This document shows, in pieces, positions 15,052 to 23,795 of a stretch of DNA of 33,893 nucleotides. The DNA comes from Candidatus Peribacteraceae bacterium (GTDB lineage: Bacteria; Patescibacteriota; Gracilibacteria; Peribacterales; Peribacteraceae), in contig JAQVVD010000015.1 of assembly GCA_028699155.1 (NCBI GenBank), positions 1 to 33,893 of the forward strand. The letters are read 5' to 3'. A program made the position numbers and the translations under genes. The notes under the pieces were generated by a model. It ran no database searches and was not told where the DNA came from. It was given only the letters and a program-made list of their open reading frames with translations. Every line of letters begins with the position of its first letter. Within the stretch, counting starts at the first letter, position 1.

Positions 15052-18000
15052 ATGTCGCAGCCAGAACGATTCCGCCAGGGGAATGAGATCGCGCGCGAAA
15101 CGCAGCTTCCCTTCGCAGAGACGCTCAATACGCTGGAGAAAACAGTCGGTCCGTCCGTGCGGGGCATACCCGATGAGGTCACCGAGGATTGGCTCAAAGA
15201 GCAGCTGGCGGATATCGTGAAAGATCACCACATTGATACGTTCAATGAGCAGTATCTGTACAACGAACTTCTCTACCGTAGAGCTTCTCTGCAGCGTCAG
15301 AAGAATGTACGGGAAGCGCTGCAGCGCGGTGAGCAACCCAACGGCGAACTCCTGAAGGAACTCGTGGTGGCAAACCAAGCCGTCACGTACCACGAGTACT
15401 TCCGCAGCGGTGTGAATCATGTGCTCTCTGTGATGCGTCGCTACGAGACGATGCGCGGCACTATGCCGCACGTTCCCCCGTACCTGGTGAAAATGGAGGT
15501 GGAGACCAAACGGTACATCGAAGCGTTGCAGGGTGCTGTGCAGGAACGAGTTGCATTCTCCAACGTCATTCTCCTCGAGCACCATGTGGAGAAGGGATTT
15601 GGCAACGATGCTGTGCGTCTGCGCACGCTGCGTGACGGGTACATGGGTCAGTTGAGTGATGCGAGCAGGCAGGCGTTGGGCGGCGATCTGGAGCAGAAGC
15701 TCATTCGCGCCAATCAGCTCAACCAGAGGATTGTGGAACTCCTGAGCGGCAGGCACGGATTACAGGGAATCGAGGAAGGATACGTTCCCAAGCGCATGTA
15801 CCTGGAGTTGCTCAAATACCGGTATAAGCAGCTGCTCGATTCGCAGAAGCAGATTGCCGTGGATACGGATCTGGCGAGCTCAAAATCTGAGCTTGCGCAT
15901 TTTACGAGGAAGTTCGAGATGGCTCAGAAAGGCCAGGGGAAGTTCACCGAGGAGGATGTCGCTCGCAGCGAGGAACTCCGCAAGCGCATTCGGGACGTCA
16001 ACGGACAGTTTGCCCTGCTCGGAGAGCAGCGCCGTGCCGTCACGCAGGAAATCTTAGGGCTCACGGATGAATTGGCGGTCTATAACATCGAGCAAACGGA
16101 ACTGGCGGATATTCAGAACCAGCTTGGTAAGAAGTACAGTTTCGAAGGCGTTGCGGGCATCAGTCCGCTCAGTACTCCTCCAGAGGTGCGGGATGCCATT
16201 GCGAAGAACATGGAAACGCGGAAGCAGTTTCACCTCACGCAGATGGGTTCATTCCTGACTGTCGTAGAGGAAGATGTCTTGCATGTCGGGCTCAGGGAGC
16301 GCGTGGAAAAAAAATGGAACGAGGACGGCCGCGAAGCGCTCCGCCTTGTGACGCACCGCCTTGCCGGATTTTTTACCTTCGCCGTTCCGGAGGCATTCGG
16401 CATGAAGGAGGCGGCGAAAGATGCTCTCACGCAGCCATTGGATGAAGCGATGGGATGGCCATCGAATTGGGAAGATCTTTCCCCGGAAGAGCAGGAAAAA
16501 GCTCTTGAAGTTGTTCGTGAAAAGACGAGGAGCGTTCTTACGCTCATCGAGAATTTCGATACGTCCACGATACAGAACTTCCGCGAGACAGTCTCCGTCC
16601 TTCAGGGCATGCCGCCGATGTCTCAGTACGCACTCGAGGATGTGAAGTTCGACGAGAATGACCAACCGATCCTTCCGGAGGAACGCGTGACAACGGGAAA
16701 CAGGGATGCTCTGATCCGGAAGTATGGCGGCGGTACCGTGCACCTCATGCTCATCAGGCAGTTCCATGCTCATTGGGGCACGCAGCAGCCTCCGTCCGGT
16801 TTCTTCGGCGAATACGCAGAATTCCTCCACGGCGTTGATGCTGTCATTGATGTACACCTGGATGTCGGGCGCGCCCTCCATGTCCTGGGTGACCGGTACA
16901 TGGATCTCGCGAAACTGTGGATGCAGATTGCGCTCGTTGCACTGGGAGTCGGTATTCTCATCGGTGCCGGCGGCGTTCTCATCCTGAAGAAGGTTACAGG
17001 GAGGAGCGTTCGTGCAATTCTCAATGGCGCCGGGCGCGTACTGCCGAATCTGCCTCGCTATGCTCCGCGCATGGGCGCATCCGCGCCCTTCCTCTACAGG
17101 GCGTATCTCGACTACCAGAAGATCGGAGATATCGCCGAGAGCATTGAACGGCAGCGCATTCATCTCATTGCCGAACTCGAGGGGGCGGGCTTCGTCGCGG
17201 ATCCTCCGGGACAGGAGAGCACGTTCCGCTACAAGTCCGGCGGAACGGATATCAAGGTGAATGTCTCCGAGCTGAAGGATGCACTGGAGGGTCAGGAGAC
17301 GGCGCAGGGTGCGCGCGTTGTGGGGAGTCTCGCACAGGCTGCGCTGATTCTCCGGTTTGGTATTTCCAGGGCGGCGGTGCCACTCATGATCGCGGAGGTC
17401 GGCGTTGAAACCATCCGGTACGGATTGGATCAGGAATCAGACAAGAAGTTCCTGCTACGCGCGCCGGCATGGCTCATTGCCAAGATCAATTTGGAGCAAG
17501 CAACCGGCGAGACCGGGTATTCCATGCTCGCGAAGGCATCCGGAGAGATGATGACGGACAGTCCGTTCGGCGACGCGGAAGATTCGCAGGAGAATAGGGA
17601 GAAACGCGACATACGCGAGAAGATGCTCTTCCAGATCCTCATGGAGGAGTTGCGGCAGTTCCCCGAGCTGCGGCAGGAAATTCTGGGAGGTACTACGCAT
17701 CCGTTGCGTCTCGATCTCTTCTATAGGAACGGTTTTACAGATGTGTTCCTCCCTGTTTTCTACGCACGATTGTTCGAGCTGGTCGGGAAGGGGCGTCTTT
17801 CCTGGGAGGAGATCAGCAAGGGGCAGATTGACAGCGACTGGAATATTCCGCTCCCAACATCTCCGAAAATCACTTTGGTGGAACTCCGCCGCGCCATGCG
17901 CGAATCAGTCGTGTTCTCTATGCAGCATACGCGTGAAGAGCAGTATCTCTCTGCGCGTAAAGAGCTGGTTGCGCTGGACGCGCAGATCCAGAAGGAGTGG

Positions 18001-19773
18001 AGCCCGGAACTGCAGGCGAAGAGAGATTTTCTGGATTCCGTCGTACAGGAATTGGGGAAACAGGAGGTATTCGGGAAGAAATTGAGCGATGTTCCTGAGT
18101 GGGGAGATCGCGTACAGACCGGTACGACGCGTGCGAGTTCTGTCGCCAAGCTTCTCTTTGCAGGCGCGCCGAAGCATGATCACCGTGTGGAGGCGGATAC
18201 GGTTGCCGGTCTCCCGGAGGGATTCAATTTCGGTGATCGTACTTCTGTCTATTCCCGGTTCCTCGCGGATAATCCTGCGTTGCGTGCGCAACTCAACCAG
18301 GTACTCCCCAGGACAACCGCCGAACCTGAAGGGCGCGTATTTCCTTCCATTTGGTCGAAGGAAAGCTGGCAGATGCCGACGGGTTTCGATAGCAGGAATG
18401 CGCGTCTGGTTGATTCCCACTTCGTTGCGAACGGAGTTTCTGAAGCTGTGGGATTGCCGAAGATGCGCGATGAGATGTTCGGTACGACGGATAGCGTTGC
18501 GTTCGCTCTGAAGCGTGTCACGGAAGGTTCGATCAAGCTCTTTTCTGAGCATGCCGCACGTACGAAACAGCGTTCTTTGGAGCAGAATGCTTTCCTCGAA
18601 TCTTCGTTGTACAAGCGCGAGTCTCATACGCCCATCGTTCTTACTCGATACGAGGGGCGTCCGTATGTGACAGGGGACACGAAGCAATTTGCGGCCCTCA
18701 CGGAGATGTTGCGAGACCCTTCCTCGGGAGAAGAGGCATTCTCGTTCGAGAAGCTCGTTGCCGTGTGTTTCGAAGGGAAGACGCTGTCTAATGGGCACCA
18801 GATCGTTCTTGCGACGTACATGTTCGGTGATGTTGCATCTCGTTCTGAAGAGTTGCCGCGTTTCTACGTGATGCAGCGTGCCGCCGGCACTTCTGCGACT
18901 GCACGCTGGACTTCGCGCCTGCAGGGATTCAGCCACGCTTCGGGCGGGGCGAGTTTCCTCAGGCAGCCCGGTGCGAGTGCGATGCTGGATGCCGTACGAG
19001 TGCAGCTGGGTACGCGTGAGGAACAGCGACAGGAAGCGGCGGTGAAACAGGAAGCTGCGCAGCGCGAGCAGATGACTCAGTGGGAACGCGAGAAGCCTGT
19101 CCGTGACCAGAAACAGGCATTGCAGGAGGAGATCGTGCGTGCCGCTGAGCAGCGGGCGAGACAGGACGGGGTTGTCGGGTATGTCCCGGGGCGGTACGTT
19201 CGGGATGAAGAGAAACAGAGATTCTCTCTGAGTTTCGATACTTTTCAATCACGCTATGGCGATTGGATCCTGGAATTGCGGCCGCAAATTTACGTACAGC
19301 AGGAATTGCGTGCAGCCGATACTCCGGCGCCGAAACGCGGGTTCGCTTTTCACGCGCGGAACGAGAAGACCGGGCAATCGTATGCTTTCAATATGGATAT
19401 CGATGATCTCAGGGCTCCGAGTCGTGCTGTAACGGAACAGGATATCGCTATGGCGACCGCTCTGCTCACTGCTCCGCTCAATCTTGCGGGACATCCCCAG
19501 GAGAAGGATAAAAAATTCGTCGAGGCGGTTCGTCGGTATGAGTTACGGCGCCTGCTCGACATAGCGAAGTACAAGGGTTCACACAGTTGGAATGCCTCTG
19601 AGTTTCGTGACAATCTGGAACAGGAGCTCTGGCCGTACTATCGCGATGCGAAGAATAAGGATATTTTCCTCAATACGTTGCTGAATAACCTGACGACGTA
19701 CTCGCCGGTGACGGGCGGAGTGTTCAGCAGTACGTACGGTACGATTCTGAAGAACATGAAGCAGCAGTACTAG
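15052..19773 (+). CDS. Giant unknown protein (1573 residues), third gene of the operon
   Basis: Encodes 1573 residues, by far the largest gene here. Residues 1 to about 600 are charged and mainly helical with coiled-coil character (QRQKNVREALQRGE, ELRKRIRDVNGQF). One clear membrane helix lies near 620-640 (MQIALVALGVGILIGAGGVL), followed by a basic segment. A second, weaker hydrophobic region lies near 753-785. The C-terminal about 780 residues are soluble and include a Gln/Glu/Arg-rich coiled coil around 1318-1375 (EEQRQEAAVKQEAAQREQ). It has no signal peptide, no Walker motif, no protease triad and no repeat array that I can see. It shares overall style (helical, mid-protein membrane segment) with the 414-residue protein beside the VirB6-like gene. 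Function unknown; an envelope-spanning or secretion-linked scaffold is only a guess. Confidence 0.8.
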   Translation: MSQPERFRQGNEIARETQLPFAETLNTLEKTVGPSVRGIPDEVTEDWLKEQLADIVKDHHIDTFNEQYLYNELLYRRASLQRQKNVREALQRGEQPNGELLKELVVANQAVTYHEYFRSGVNHVLSVMRRYETMRGTMPHVPPYLVKMEVETKRYIEALQGAVQERVAFSNVILLEHHVEKGFGNDAVRLRTLRDGYMGQLSDASRQALGGDLEQKLIRANQLNQRIVELLSGRHGLQGIEEGYVPKRMYLELLKYRYKQLLDSQKQIAVDTDLASSKSELAHFTRKFEMAQKGQGKFTEEDVARSEELRKRIRDVNGQFALLGEQRRAVTQEILGLTDELAVYNIEQTELADIQNQLGKKYSFEGVAGISPLSTPPEVRDAIAKNMETRKQFHLTQMGSFLTVVEEDVLHVGLRERVEKKWNEDGREALRLVTHRLAGFFTFAVPEAFGMKEAAKDALTQPLDEAMGWPSNWEDLSPEEQEKALEVVREKTRSVLTLIENFDTSTIQNFRETVSVLQGMPPMSQYALEDVKFDENDQPILPEERVTTGNRDALIRKYGGGTVHLMLIRQFHAHWGTQQPPSGFFGEYAEFLHGVDAVIDVHLDVGRALHVLGDRYMDLAKLWMQIALVALGVGILIGAGGVLILKKVTGRSVRAILNGAGRVLPNLPRYAPRMGASAPFLYRAYLDYQKIGDIAESIERQRIHLIAELEGAGFVADPPGQESTFRYKSGGTDIKVNVSELKDALEGQETAQGARVVGSLAQAALILRFGISRAAVPLMIAEVGVETIRYGLDQESDKKFLLRAPAWLIAKINLEQATGETGYSMLAKASGEMMTDSPFGDAEDSQENREKRDIREKMLFQILMEELRQFPELRQEILGGTTHPLRLDLFYRNGFTDVFLPVFYARLFELVGKGRLSWEEISKGQIDSDWNIPLPTSPKITLVELRRAMRESVVFSMQHTREEQYLSARKELVALDAQIQKEWSPELQAKRDFLDSVVQELGKQEVFGKKLSDVPEWGDRVQTGTTRASSVAKLLFAGAPKHDHRVEADTVAGLPEGFNFGDRTSVYSRFLADNPALRAQLNQVLPRTTAEPEGRVFPSIWSKESWQMPTGFDSRNARLVDSHFVANGVSEAVGLPKMRDEMFGTTDSVAFALKRVTEGSIKLFSEHAARTKQRSLEQNAFLESSLYKRESHTPIVLTRYEGRPYVTGDTKQFAALTEMLRDPSSGEEAFSFEKLVAVCFEGKTLSNGHQIVLATYMFGDVASRSEELPRFYVMQRAAGTSATARWTSRLQGFSHASGGASFLRQPGASAMLDAVRVQLGTREEQRQEAAVKQEAAQREQMTQWEREKPVRDQKQALQEEIVRAAEQRARQDGVVGYVPGRYVRDEEKQRFSLSFDTFQSRYGDWILELRPQIYVQQELRAADTPAPKRGFAFHARNEKTGQSYAFNMDIDDLRAPSRAVTEQDIAMATALLTAPLNLAGHPQEKDKKFVEAVRRYELRRLLDIAKYKGSHSWNASEFRDNLEQELWPYYRDAKNKDIFLNTLLNNLTTYSPVTGGVFSSTYGTILKNMKQQY

Positions 19774-19788
19774 GGAAGAATCTCTTCC
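19774..19788 (+). terminator. Weak hairpin after the giant gene
   Basis: GGAAGA and TCTTCC form a 6-bp stem with a 3-base loop directly after the stop codon, followed by TGATTTCATT. It is a weak terminator candidate, plausible mainly because lepA downstream has its own start signals. Confidence 0.3.
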
Positions 19789-19820
19789 TGATTTCATTCG
19801 CGGAAACGCGCGCTTCTCCA

Positions 19821-19826
19821 TATCAT
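19821..19826 (+). promoter_or_regulatory. -10 box of lepA, leaderless arrangement
   Basis: TATCAT lies 7 bases before the GTG at 19834. The intervening AGGAGGC looks like a Shine-Dalgarno sequence but ends only one base before the GTG, too close to work normally, so leaderless initiation fits better. Confidence 0.4.
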
Positions 19827-19833
19827 AGGAGGC

Positions 19834-21651
19834 GTGGACATTCGCAATTTCTGCATCATCGCGCACATCGATCACGGCAAGTCAACGCTTGCCGATCGCA
19901 TGATCGAGGTGACCGGCACCAAGCAGAAGCGCGAGATGAAGGCACAGCTGCTCGATACGATGGATCTGGAGCGCGAGCGCGGCATTACGATCAAGCTGCA
20001 GCCGGTGCGTATGGCGTGGAACGGCGTGCAGCTCAACCTGATCGATACGCCGGGTCACACGGATTTCCGCTACGAAGTGAGCCGCAGCCTCGCTGCCTGC
20101 GAAGGCGCGATTCTGCTGGTGGATGCTTCGCAGGGGATTCAGGCACAGACGCTGGCGGTCCTCTATATGGCGATGGAACATAATCTGACCATTATTCCCG
20201 TTCTCAATAAGATCGATCTTCCGGCGGCGGACCCCGAGCGCGTGAGTGAGGAAGTCGTGCATTTGCTCGGATGCCCAAAGGAGGACATCCTCCTCATCTC
20301 GGCGAAGGAAGGCAGGGGAGTGGCGGATGTTCTCCAGCGGGTTATTGACCGTGTGCCGCCGCCCAAACATACCGGCCATGCCGGCGTGGCGCGGGCGCTC
20401 ATCTTCGATGCGGCGATGGATACCTATCGCGGGGCGGTTGCCTATGTTCGCGTGGTCGATGGGACGTTCACAAAGGGGCAGCAGATCTATCTGCTTGGCA
20501 CGAAGGCAAAGTTCGAAGCACTGGATATCGGGCACTTCTCCCCGCAGTACGTCTCGGATGCGGATCTGAAGGAAGGGGCAATCGGGTACATTGTCACCGG
20601 CGCCAAAGACGTTGTGCGAGTTCGTACGGGAGATACGGTCGCTTCCTCTCCGAATGCCGTGCAGCTCCCGGGGTACAAGGTGGTGCAGCCGATGGTGTTT
20701 GCGGGTCTCTATCCTTCGGAAGCGGATGAGTATCCACGGCTACGCGAAGCGCTGGAGAAGCTCTCGCTCAACGATGCTTCGCTCTCCTTCGAGCCGGAAC
20801 GCAACGTGGCGCTGGGCAACGGGTTCCGTTGCGGGTTCCTGGGGCTCCTTCACATGGATATCGTGCAGGAGCGGCTGGAGCGGGAGCATGATTGCGATCT
20901 CGTGATCACTGCGCCGAGCGTATTGTACGAAGTCGTGCTCAGTGCCAGGCATCCGGCGGAGATCGTCCGGTCCAGCTTGCTCAAACCCGATGAGCCGGAT
21001 ACCGCCGTCATTTCCAATCCTGCGGATTTTCCCGATCCGACGTACATCAAGGAAGTGCGCGAGCCATGGGTCAGGCTGGAGGTCGTCGGTCGGAATCAGG
21101 ATGTCGGCGCCATCATGACGCTCGTGCAGGAACGCCGTGGTACGTACCTTTCACTCTCGTATTTGGATGCTGATCGTGCCCTCCTTCACTTCGAAGTGCC
21201 GTTGCAGGGGATCGTGCTGGATTTCTTCGACGGCCTTAAATCCGCGACATCCGGATACGCATCCATGAGCTACGAGCCGCTCGGGTACCGTGCCGGCGAA
21301 CTGGTGAAGTTGCAGATTCTCCTGCTCGGCGAACCAACTGAGGCACTCAGTACGATCGTCCACAAATCAGAAGCGCAGCATGTCGGAGCGATCATCTGCA
21401 AGCGTCTCAAAGAAGTGATCCCGAAAGCCCAGTACCAGATCCCGATCCAGGCTGCGATTGGTGCCAAGGTCGTTGCGCGCGAGACGCTCTCCGCCTATCG
21501 CAAAGATGTGACGGGATACCTGTATGGGGGCGATGTAACCCGCAAGCAGAAGCTCCTCAAGAAGCAGAAGAAAGGGAAGAAGCGCATGAAGCAGATGGGC
21601 AGAGTGACGCTCACGCAGGATGCGTTTTTGAGCGTGCTCAAGCGCTCGTAA
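19834..21651 (+). CDS. lepA: Elongation factor 4 (LepA), ribosome back-translocase GTPase
   Basis: Encodes 605 residues from a GTG, the usual LepA length. LepA is a ribosome-dependent GTPase related to EF-G. It has G1 AHIDHGKST (residues 10-18), the switch I region ERERGITIK, G3 DTPGHTDF, G4 NKIDLP and the G5 SAKEG segment. The beta-barrel and EF-G-like domains follow (GFRCGFLGLLHMDIVQERLERE). The LepA-specific C-terminal domain is present, with the YGGDVTRKQKLLKKQKKGKKRMK segment (given here in part) that contacts the A/P-site tRNA. The gene overlaps the convergent phosphodiesterase gene by 14 bases. Confidence 0.97.
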   Translation: MDIRNFCIIAHIDHGKSTLADRMIEVTGTKQKREMKAQLLDTMDLERERGITIKLQPVRMAWNGVQLNLIDTPGHTDFRYEVSRSLAACEGAILLVDASQGIQAQTLAVLYMAMEHNLTIIPVLNKIDLPAADPERVSEEVVHLLGCPKEDILLISAKEGRGVADVLQRVIDRVPPPKHTGHAGVARALIFDAAMDTYRGAVAYVRVVDGTFTKGQQIYLLGTKAKFEALDIGHFSPQYVSDADLKEGAIGYIVTGAKDVVRVRTGDTVASSPNAVQLPGYKVVQPMVFAGLYPSEADEYPRLREALEKLSLNDASLSFEPERNVALGNGFRCGFLGLLHMDIVQERLEREHDCDLVITAPSVLYEVVLSARHPAEIVRSSLLKPDEPDTAVISNPADFPDPTYIKEVREPWVRLEVVGRNQDVGAIMTLVQERRGTYLSLSYLDADRALLHFEVPLQGIVLDFFDGLKSATSGYASMSYEPLGYRAGELVKLQILLLGEPTEALSTIVHKSEAQHVGAIICKRLKEVIPKAQYQIPIQAAIGAKVVARETLSAYRKDVTGYLYGGDVTRKQKLLKKQKKGKKRMKQMGRVTLTQDAFLSVLKRS

Positions 21652-22195
21652 TTTCTCCAAATAGATATTCCTCAATCGGCGTCTGCTTGCGCCCGTCGAT
21701 TTCCGCGTAGAGCCGCAGGCGGTCTACCGGAATATCGAATGCGCATCCATCGAGCGCTTTCATCACGCGCTTCTTGACGGTTGCGAACCGTTGCGGGTGC
21801 CGGGTGCGTGCGAGGGTGATGTGCGGTTCGAACCGTTTGCCGCTCACCCAGGGGCAGGATTTCTTCAGGCGCGCCAGTTCCTCGGAGAAAGCGATGTGTA
21901 AGAAGAGCACCCGGTCTTCGCCGCGGCTGCCGAATGTCCCTGCACCGATTACATGGAGCGCGAATGGCGCCGTACGTTCTGCCACGCTCCCCGCTTGCTG
22001 CTGAATCTGGCGGTACTCGATCTCCATCACTTCCGGCCAGTACTGGAGCGTGAGGTGAGGGGATTGCGGGTTCTGGAAACGCAGGATTTCTCCGAATGGT
22101 TTCAGTTCCTCCTGGAGCGCCTGAAACTGCCACTTCGGCTGGCCTTCCAGCGGCAGTGCCACGAATGCCGCCTTGAGCGGAAAGGAGAGTTCCAT
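21638..22195 (-). CDS. thpR: RNA 2',3'-cyclic phosphodiesterase (LigT/ThpR, 2H family)
   Basis: Encodes 185 residues. The 2H phosphoesterase fold carries two H-x-T/S-x motifs, both present: HLTL (H47, T49) and HITL (H125, T127), at the usual separation. The family opens 2',3'-cyclic phosphates on RNA and was first described as a 2'-5' RNA ligase. The N-terminal FVALPL strand is also typical. The ATG overlaps the stop of the upstream gene by one base (TGATG), so translation is coupled. Its 3' end overlaps the convergent lepA by 14 bases. Substrate in the cell is unknown. Confidence 0.88.
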   Translation of the reverse strand: MELSFPLKAAFVALPLEGQPKWQFQALQEELKPFGEILRFQNPQSPHLTLQYWPEVMEIEYRQIQQQAGSVAERTAPFALHVIGAGTFGSRGEDRVLFLHIAFSEELARLKKSCPWVSGKRFEPHITLARTRHPQRFATVKKRVMKALDGCAFDIPVDRLRLYAEIDGRKQTPIEEYLFGEITSA

Positions 22196-22890
22196 CAGTC
22201 GTCTTCTGTTTTCTCCTCGTGTTTCTTTGCGATCAATGCTTTGCGCACGCCCGGAACGAACGGCTCGAAGACGGTTTGCAGGATGCTGGCCGTGAGCGGC
22301 TGGAGTTTCTCGAACGGCGCGGAGCGTTCCTGTACCGTGAAGAATTCCTGCAGGACGAACGTCGTGAGCTGGAGCACGGTGCCATCGATGTTCTTCTCAT
22401 CCAGCATGAGTTTGAGCAGGATTCCCTCCGGATCGATCGAGAGCACGAGCTGCATGCGGGTGATCCACTCGACGAGTCGGCGGTTCGTTTCCGCATCCAT
22501 TTCGTCCCCTTTCATGAGCGCCGTATTCTCCCCGACGGTTTCCTCCGACGATTTCTTGCCGTTCTCCTTGAGGTAGCTCTCCACTTCTTCCCGGGAGGTT
22601 GCGTGGATGAGCGAGAGGACGGCGAGGATGAAGATGCTGGGGCAATCGCGTGCTACCAGGCGCGAGATGAGCAGGAAGAAGTGCGCATGCTGCTTGTCAT
22701 CCAGGAATCGGATGATGATTTGTGCGACCTGGTCGTCTTTCTTCTTCGAGCGTTTCTCCTCCTTTCTGATCTGCTGCATGGCAGCCGCAGCAGCAGCAAA
22801 GCGCTGCTTGGCTTCTTCACTTATTCCTTCTGAGACGCTTCCGCCTTCTCCCGGTGCCCATGATTCTGCCGGTGCTCCGGATTCGGACAT
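22195..22890 (-). CDS. Unknown soluble helical protein co-transcribed with thpR
   Basis: Encodes 231 residues. The N-terminal about 55 residues are low-complexity (Gly/Ser/Glu, then an Ala run and a Lys-rich helix RKEEKRSKKKDD). The rest is helical with alternating hydrophobic residues (FFLLISRLVARD, IFILAVLSLIHATS, TVLQLTTFVLQEFF) and a Lys/Glu-rich end. The helices look amphipathic rather than membrane-spanning. No known domain recognised. It is the first gene of a two-gene unit with the RNA phosphodiesterase (1-base overlap), hinting at a linked role. A TACCAT box 6 bases before the ATG and a heptamer array lie upstream. Confidence 0.7.
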   Translation of the reverse strand: MSESGAPAESWAPGEGGSVSEGISEEAKQRFAAAAAAMQQIRKEEKRSKKKDDQVAQIIIRFLDDKQHAHFFLLISRLVARDCPSIFILAVLSLIHATSREEVESYLKENGKKSSEETVGENTALMKGDEMDAETNRRLVEWITRMQLVLSIDPEGILLKLMLDEKNIDGTVLQLTTFVLQEFFTVQERSAPFEKLQPLTASILQTVFEPFVPGVRKALIAKKHEEKTEDD

Positions 22891-22898
22891 GGATCTAT

Positions 22899-22970
22899 GG
22901 TAAATGGAAAATGAAAAATAGAAAGTTAAAAATGCACCACGAAAACATTCCCCTCCGATTTTTCATTTAC
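22899..22970. repeat. Degenerate 7-bp-period array with inverted partner between two minus-strand genes
   Basis: The left arm (22899-22933) is five 7-base units of the type GGWAAAT/GAAAAAT. The right arm (22958-22970, ATTTTTCATTTAC) is complementary to GTAAATG plus AAAAAT of the left arm with exactly one 7-base unit skipped, which suggests unit-wise expansion or loss. The right arm overlaps the rpmA stop codon. Compare the arrays at 2917-3013 and 24508-24604. Confidence 0.65.
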
Positions 22971-23254
22971 TTCGTCTTCGCTGGTTCGATGTGCACGTAC
23001 GTGCAGCGTTCGCGGCGACCGTTGAACTTGGGAATTCTCTTCTGGCTGAATGCGACGACGCCGGCGACGTTCGCATGGATCGTCCAGTCCTTGCCGAGGT
23101 GGGTATTGTCGCCCGGTCGGTACCAGAATCCTTTCTGGCGGATCAGAATTTCTCCTGCGGAGACAGTTTGCCCGCCGAAGCGCTTTACGCCGCGCCGTTT
23201 GGCAACGCTATCTCTGCCGTTACTGGTAGACCCTCCGGCCTTTTTATGTGCCAT
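22967..23254 (-). CDS. rpmA: 50S ribosomal protein L27
   Basis: Encodes 95 residues. L27 lies near the peptidyl-transferase centre, with its N-terminus reaching the A/P-site tRNAs. The start [20 protein letters not shown] and the core [20 protein letters not shown] are diagnostic. There is no cleavable N-terminal extension as in Firmicutes. The usual partners rplU and obg are absent. A TAGAAT -10 box lies 9 bases upstream, paired with a TTGCCA -35 that overlaps a palindrome shared with the divergent initiator tRNA promoter. Confidence 0.97.
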   Translation of the reverse strand: MAHKKAGGSTSNGRDSVAKRRGVKRFGGQTVSAGEILIRQKGFWYRPGDNTHLGKDWTIHANVAGVVAFSQKRIPKFNGRRERCTYVHIEPAKTK

Positions 23255-23263
23255 AGTGCAGGG

Positions 23264-23291
23264 ATTCTACGTATTTTCCTTTGCCTGGCAA
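23264..23291 (-). promoter_or_regulatory. Promoter of rpmA
   Basis: On the minus strand TTGCCA (23291-23286), a 16-base spacer and TAGAAT (23269-23264) form a good promoter. The -10 is 9 bases before the ATG at 23254, so the leader is 0-3 bases. Confidence 0.6.
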
Positions 23292-23297
23292 GGAAAA
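23272..23297. promoter_or_regulatory. Palindrome between rpmA and tRNA-fMet
   Basis: The arms ATTTTCCTT and AAGGAAAAT enclose TGCC/GGCA, giving an almost perfect 12-bp palindrome with one extra T. It covers the -35 regions of both divergent promoters, so it could be a shared operator. It could also form a hairpin at the tail of an upstream transcript. Confidence 0.45.
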
Positions 23298-23308
23298 TCA
23301 TGCACAAT
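23281..23308 (+). promoter_or_regulatory. Promoter of tRNA-fMet
   Basis: TTGCCT (23281-23286), a 16-base spacer and CACAAT (23303-23308) place the start about 12 bases before the mature tRNA. It is divergent from the rpmA promoter and shares its palindrome. Confidence 0.4.
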
Positions 23309-23325
23309 AGCTTGCGCCTATTTCG

Positions 23326-23404
<79 letters not shown>

Positions 23405-23422
23405 ATTTTCACGATGTAACGT

Positions 23423-23776
23423 ATGGAATGGAAAAATCTTGCTCCCGGCTTGGTGCGCCAGAGAGTGATCATGGAAGGCACAACCAGTGAGATTGTCGAG
23501 CCAGCCCAAATTAAATCCTATCTTGATGAATTAGCTGTAATTGCCGGGATGGAAAAACTTTCTGGTCCATATGTCTATTCTGCACATGAAATGGGTTTTG
23601 GCGGATGGATACATTGGAAATCGTCTGGTGCTGCTTTTTACTCGTATCCTACAAAACCACCCTTATTCACGGTCGATTGTTATACTTGTAAACCTTTCTC
23701 TGCAGTGAAAGTTGCGGAATTCACAGAAAACTTTTTCAGTTCTATTGAATTTGTCTGGAAAGAAGTGGGTGTGTAA
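23423..23776 (+). CDS. AdoMet-decarboxylase-like (SpeD-fold) protein with altered active site
   Basis: Encodes 117 residues (ATG 23471 is an alternative start). The core GWIHWKSSGAAFYSYPTKPPLF followed by TVDCYTCKPF aligns by eye with the small SpeD subunits (ESH-x-x-IHTWPE then VDVFTC). The Cys of the TCKPF motif is kept and a Ser stands at the pyruvoyl-forming position (KSSG), but the preceding Glu and the catalytic His are replaced. AdoMet decarboxylation is therefore doubtful; related CPR SpeD homologues are reported to act on other amino acids. GC over 23421-23780 is about 42% by hand count, clearly below its neighbours, and codon choice differs (many AAA, GAA, TTT, ATT). It sits 19 bases after tRNA-fMet within a repeat-bracketed insert, so transfer is likely. 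Confidence 0.55.
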   Translation: MEWKNLAPGLVRQRVIMEGTTSEIVEPAQIKSYLDELAVIAGMEKLSGPYVYSAHEMGFGGWIHWKSSGAAFYSYPTKPPLFTVDCYTCKPFSAVKVAEFTENFFSSIEFVWKEVGV

Positions 23777-23795
23777 TGCACTGCAAGTCCATCAA

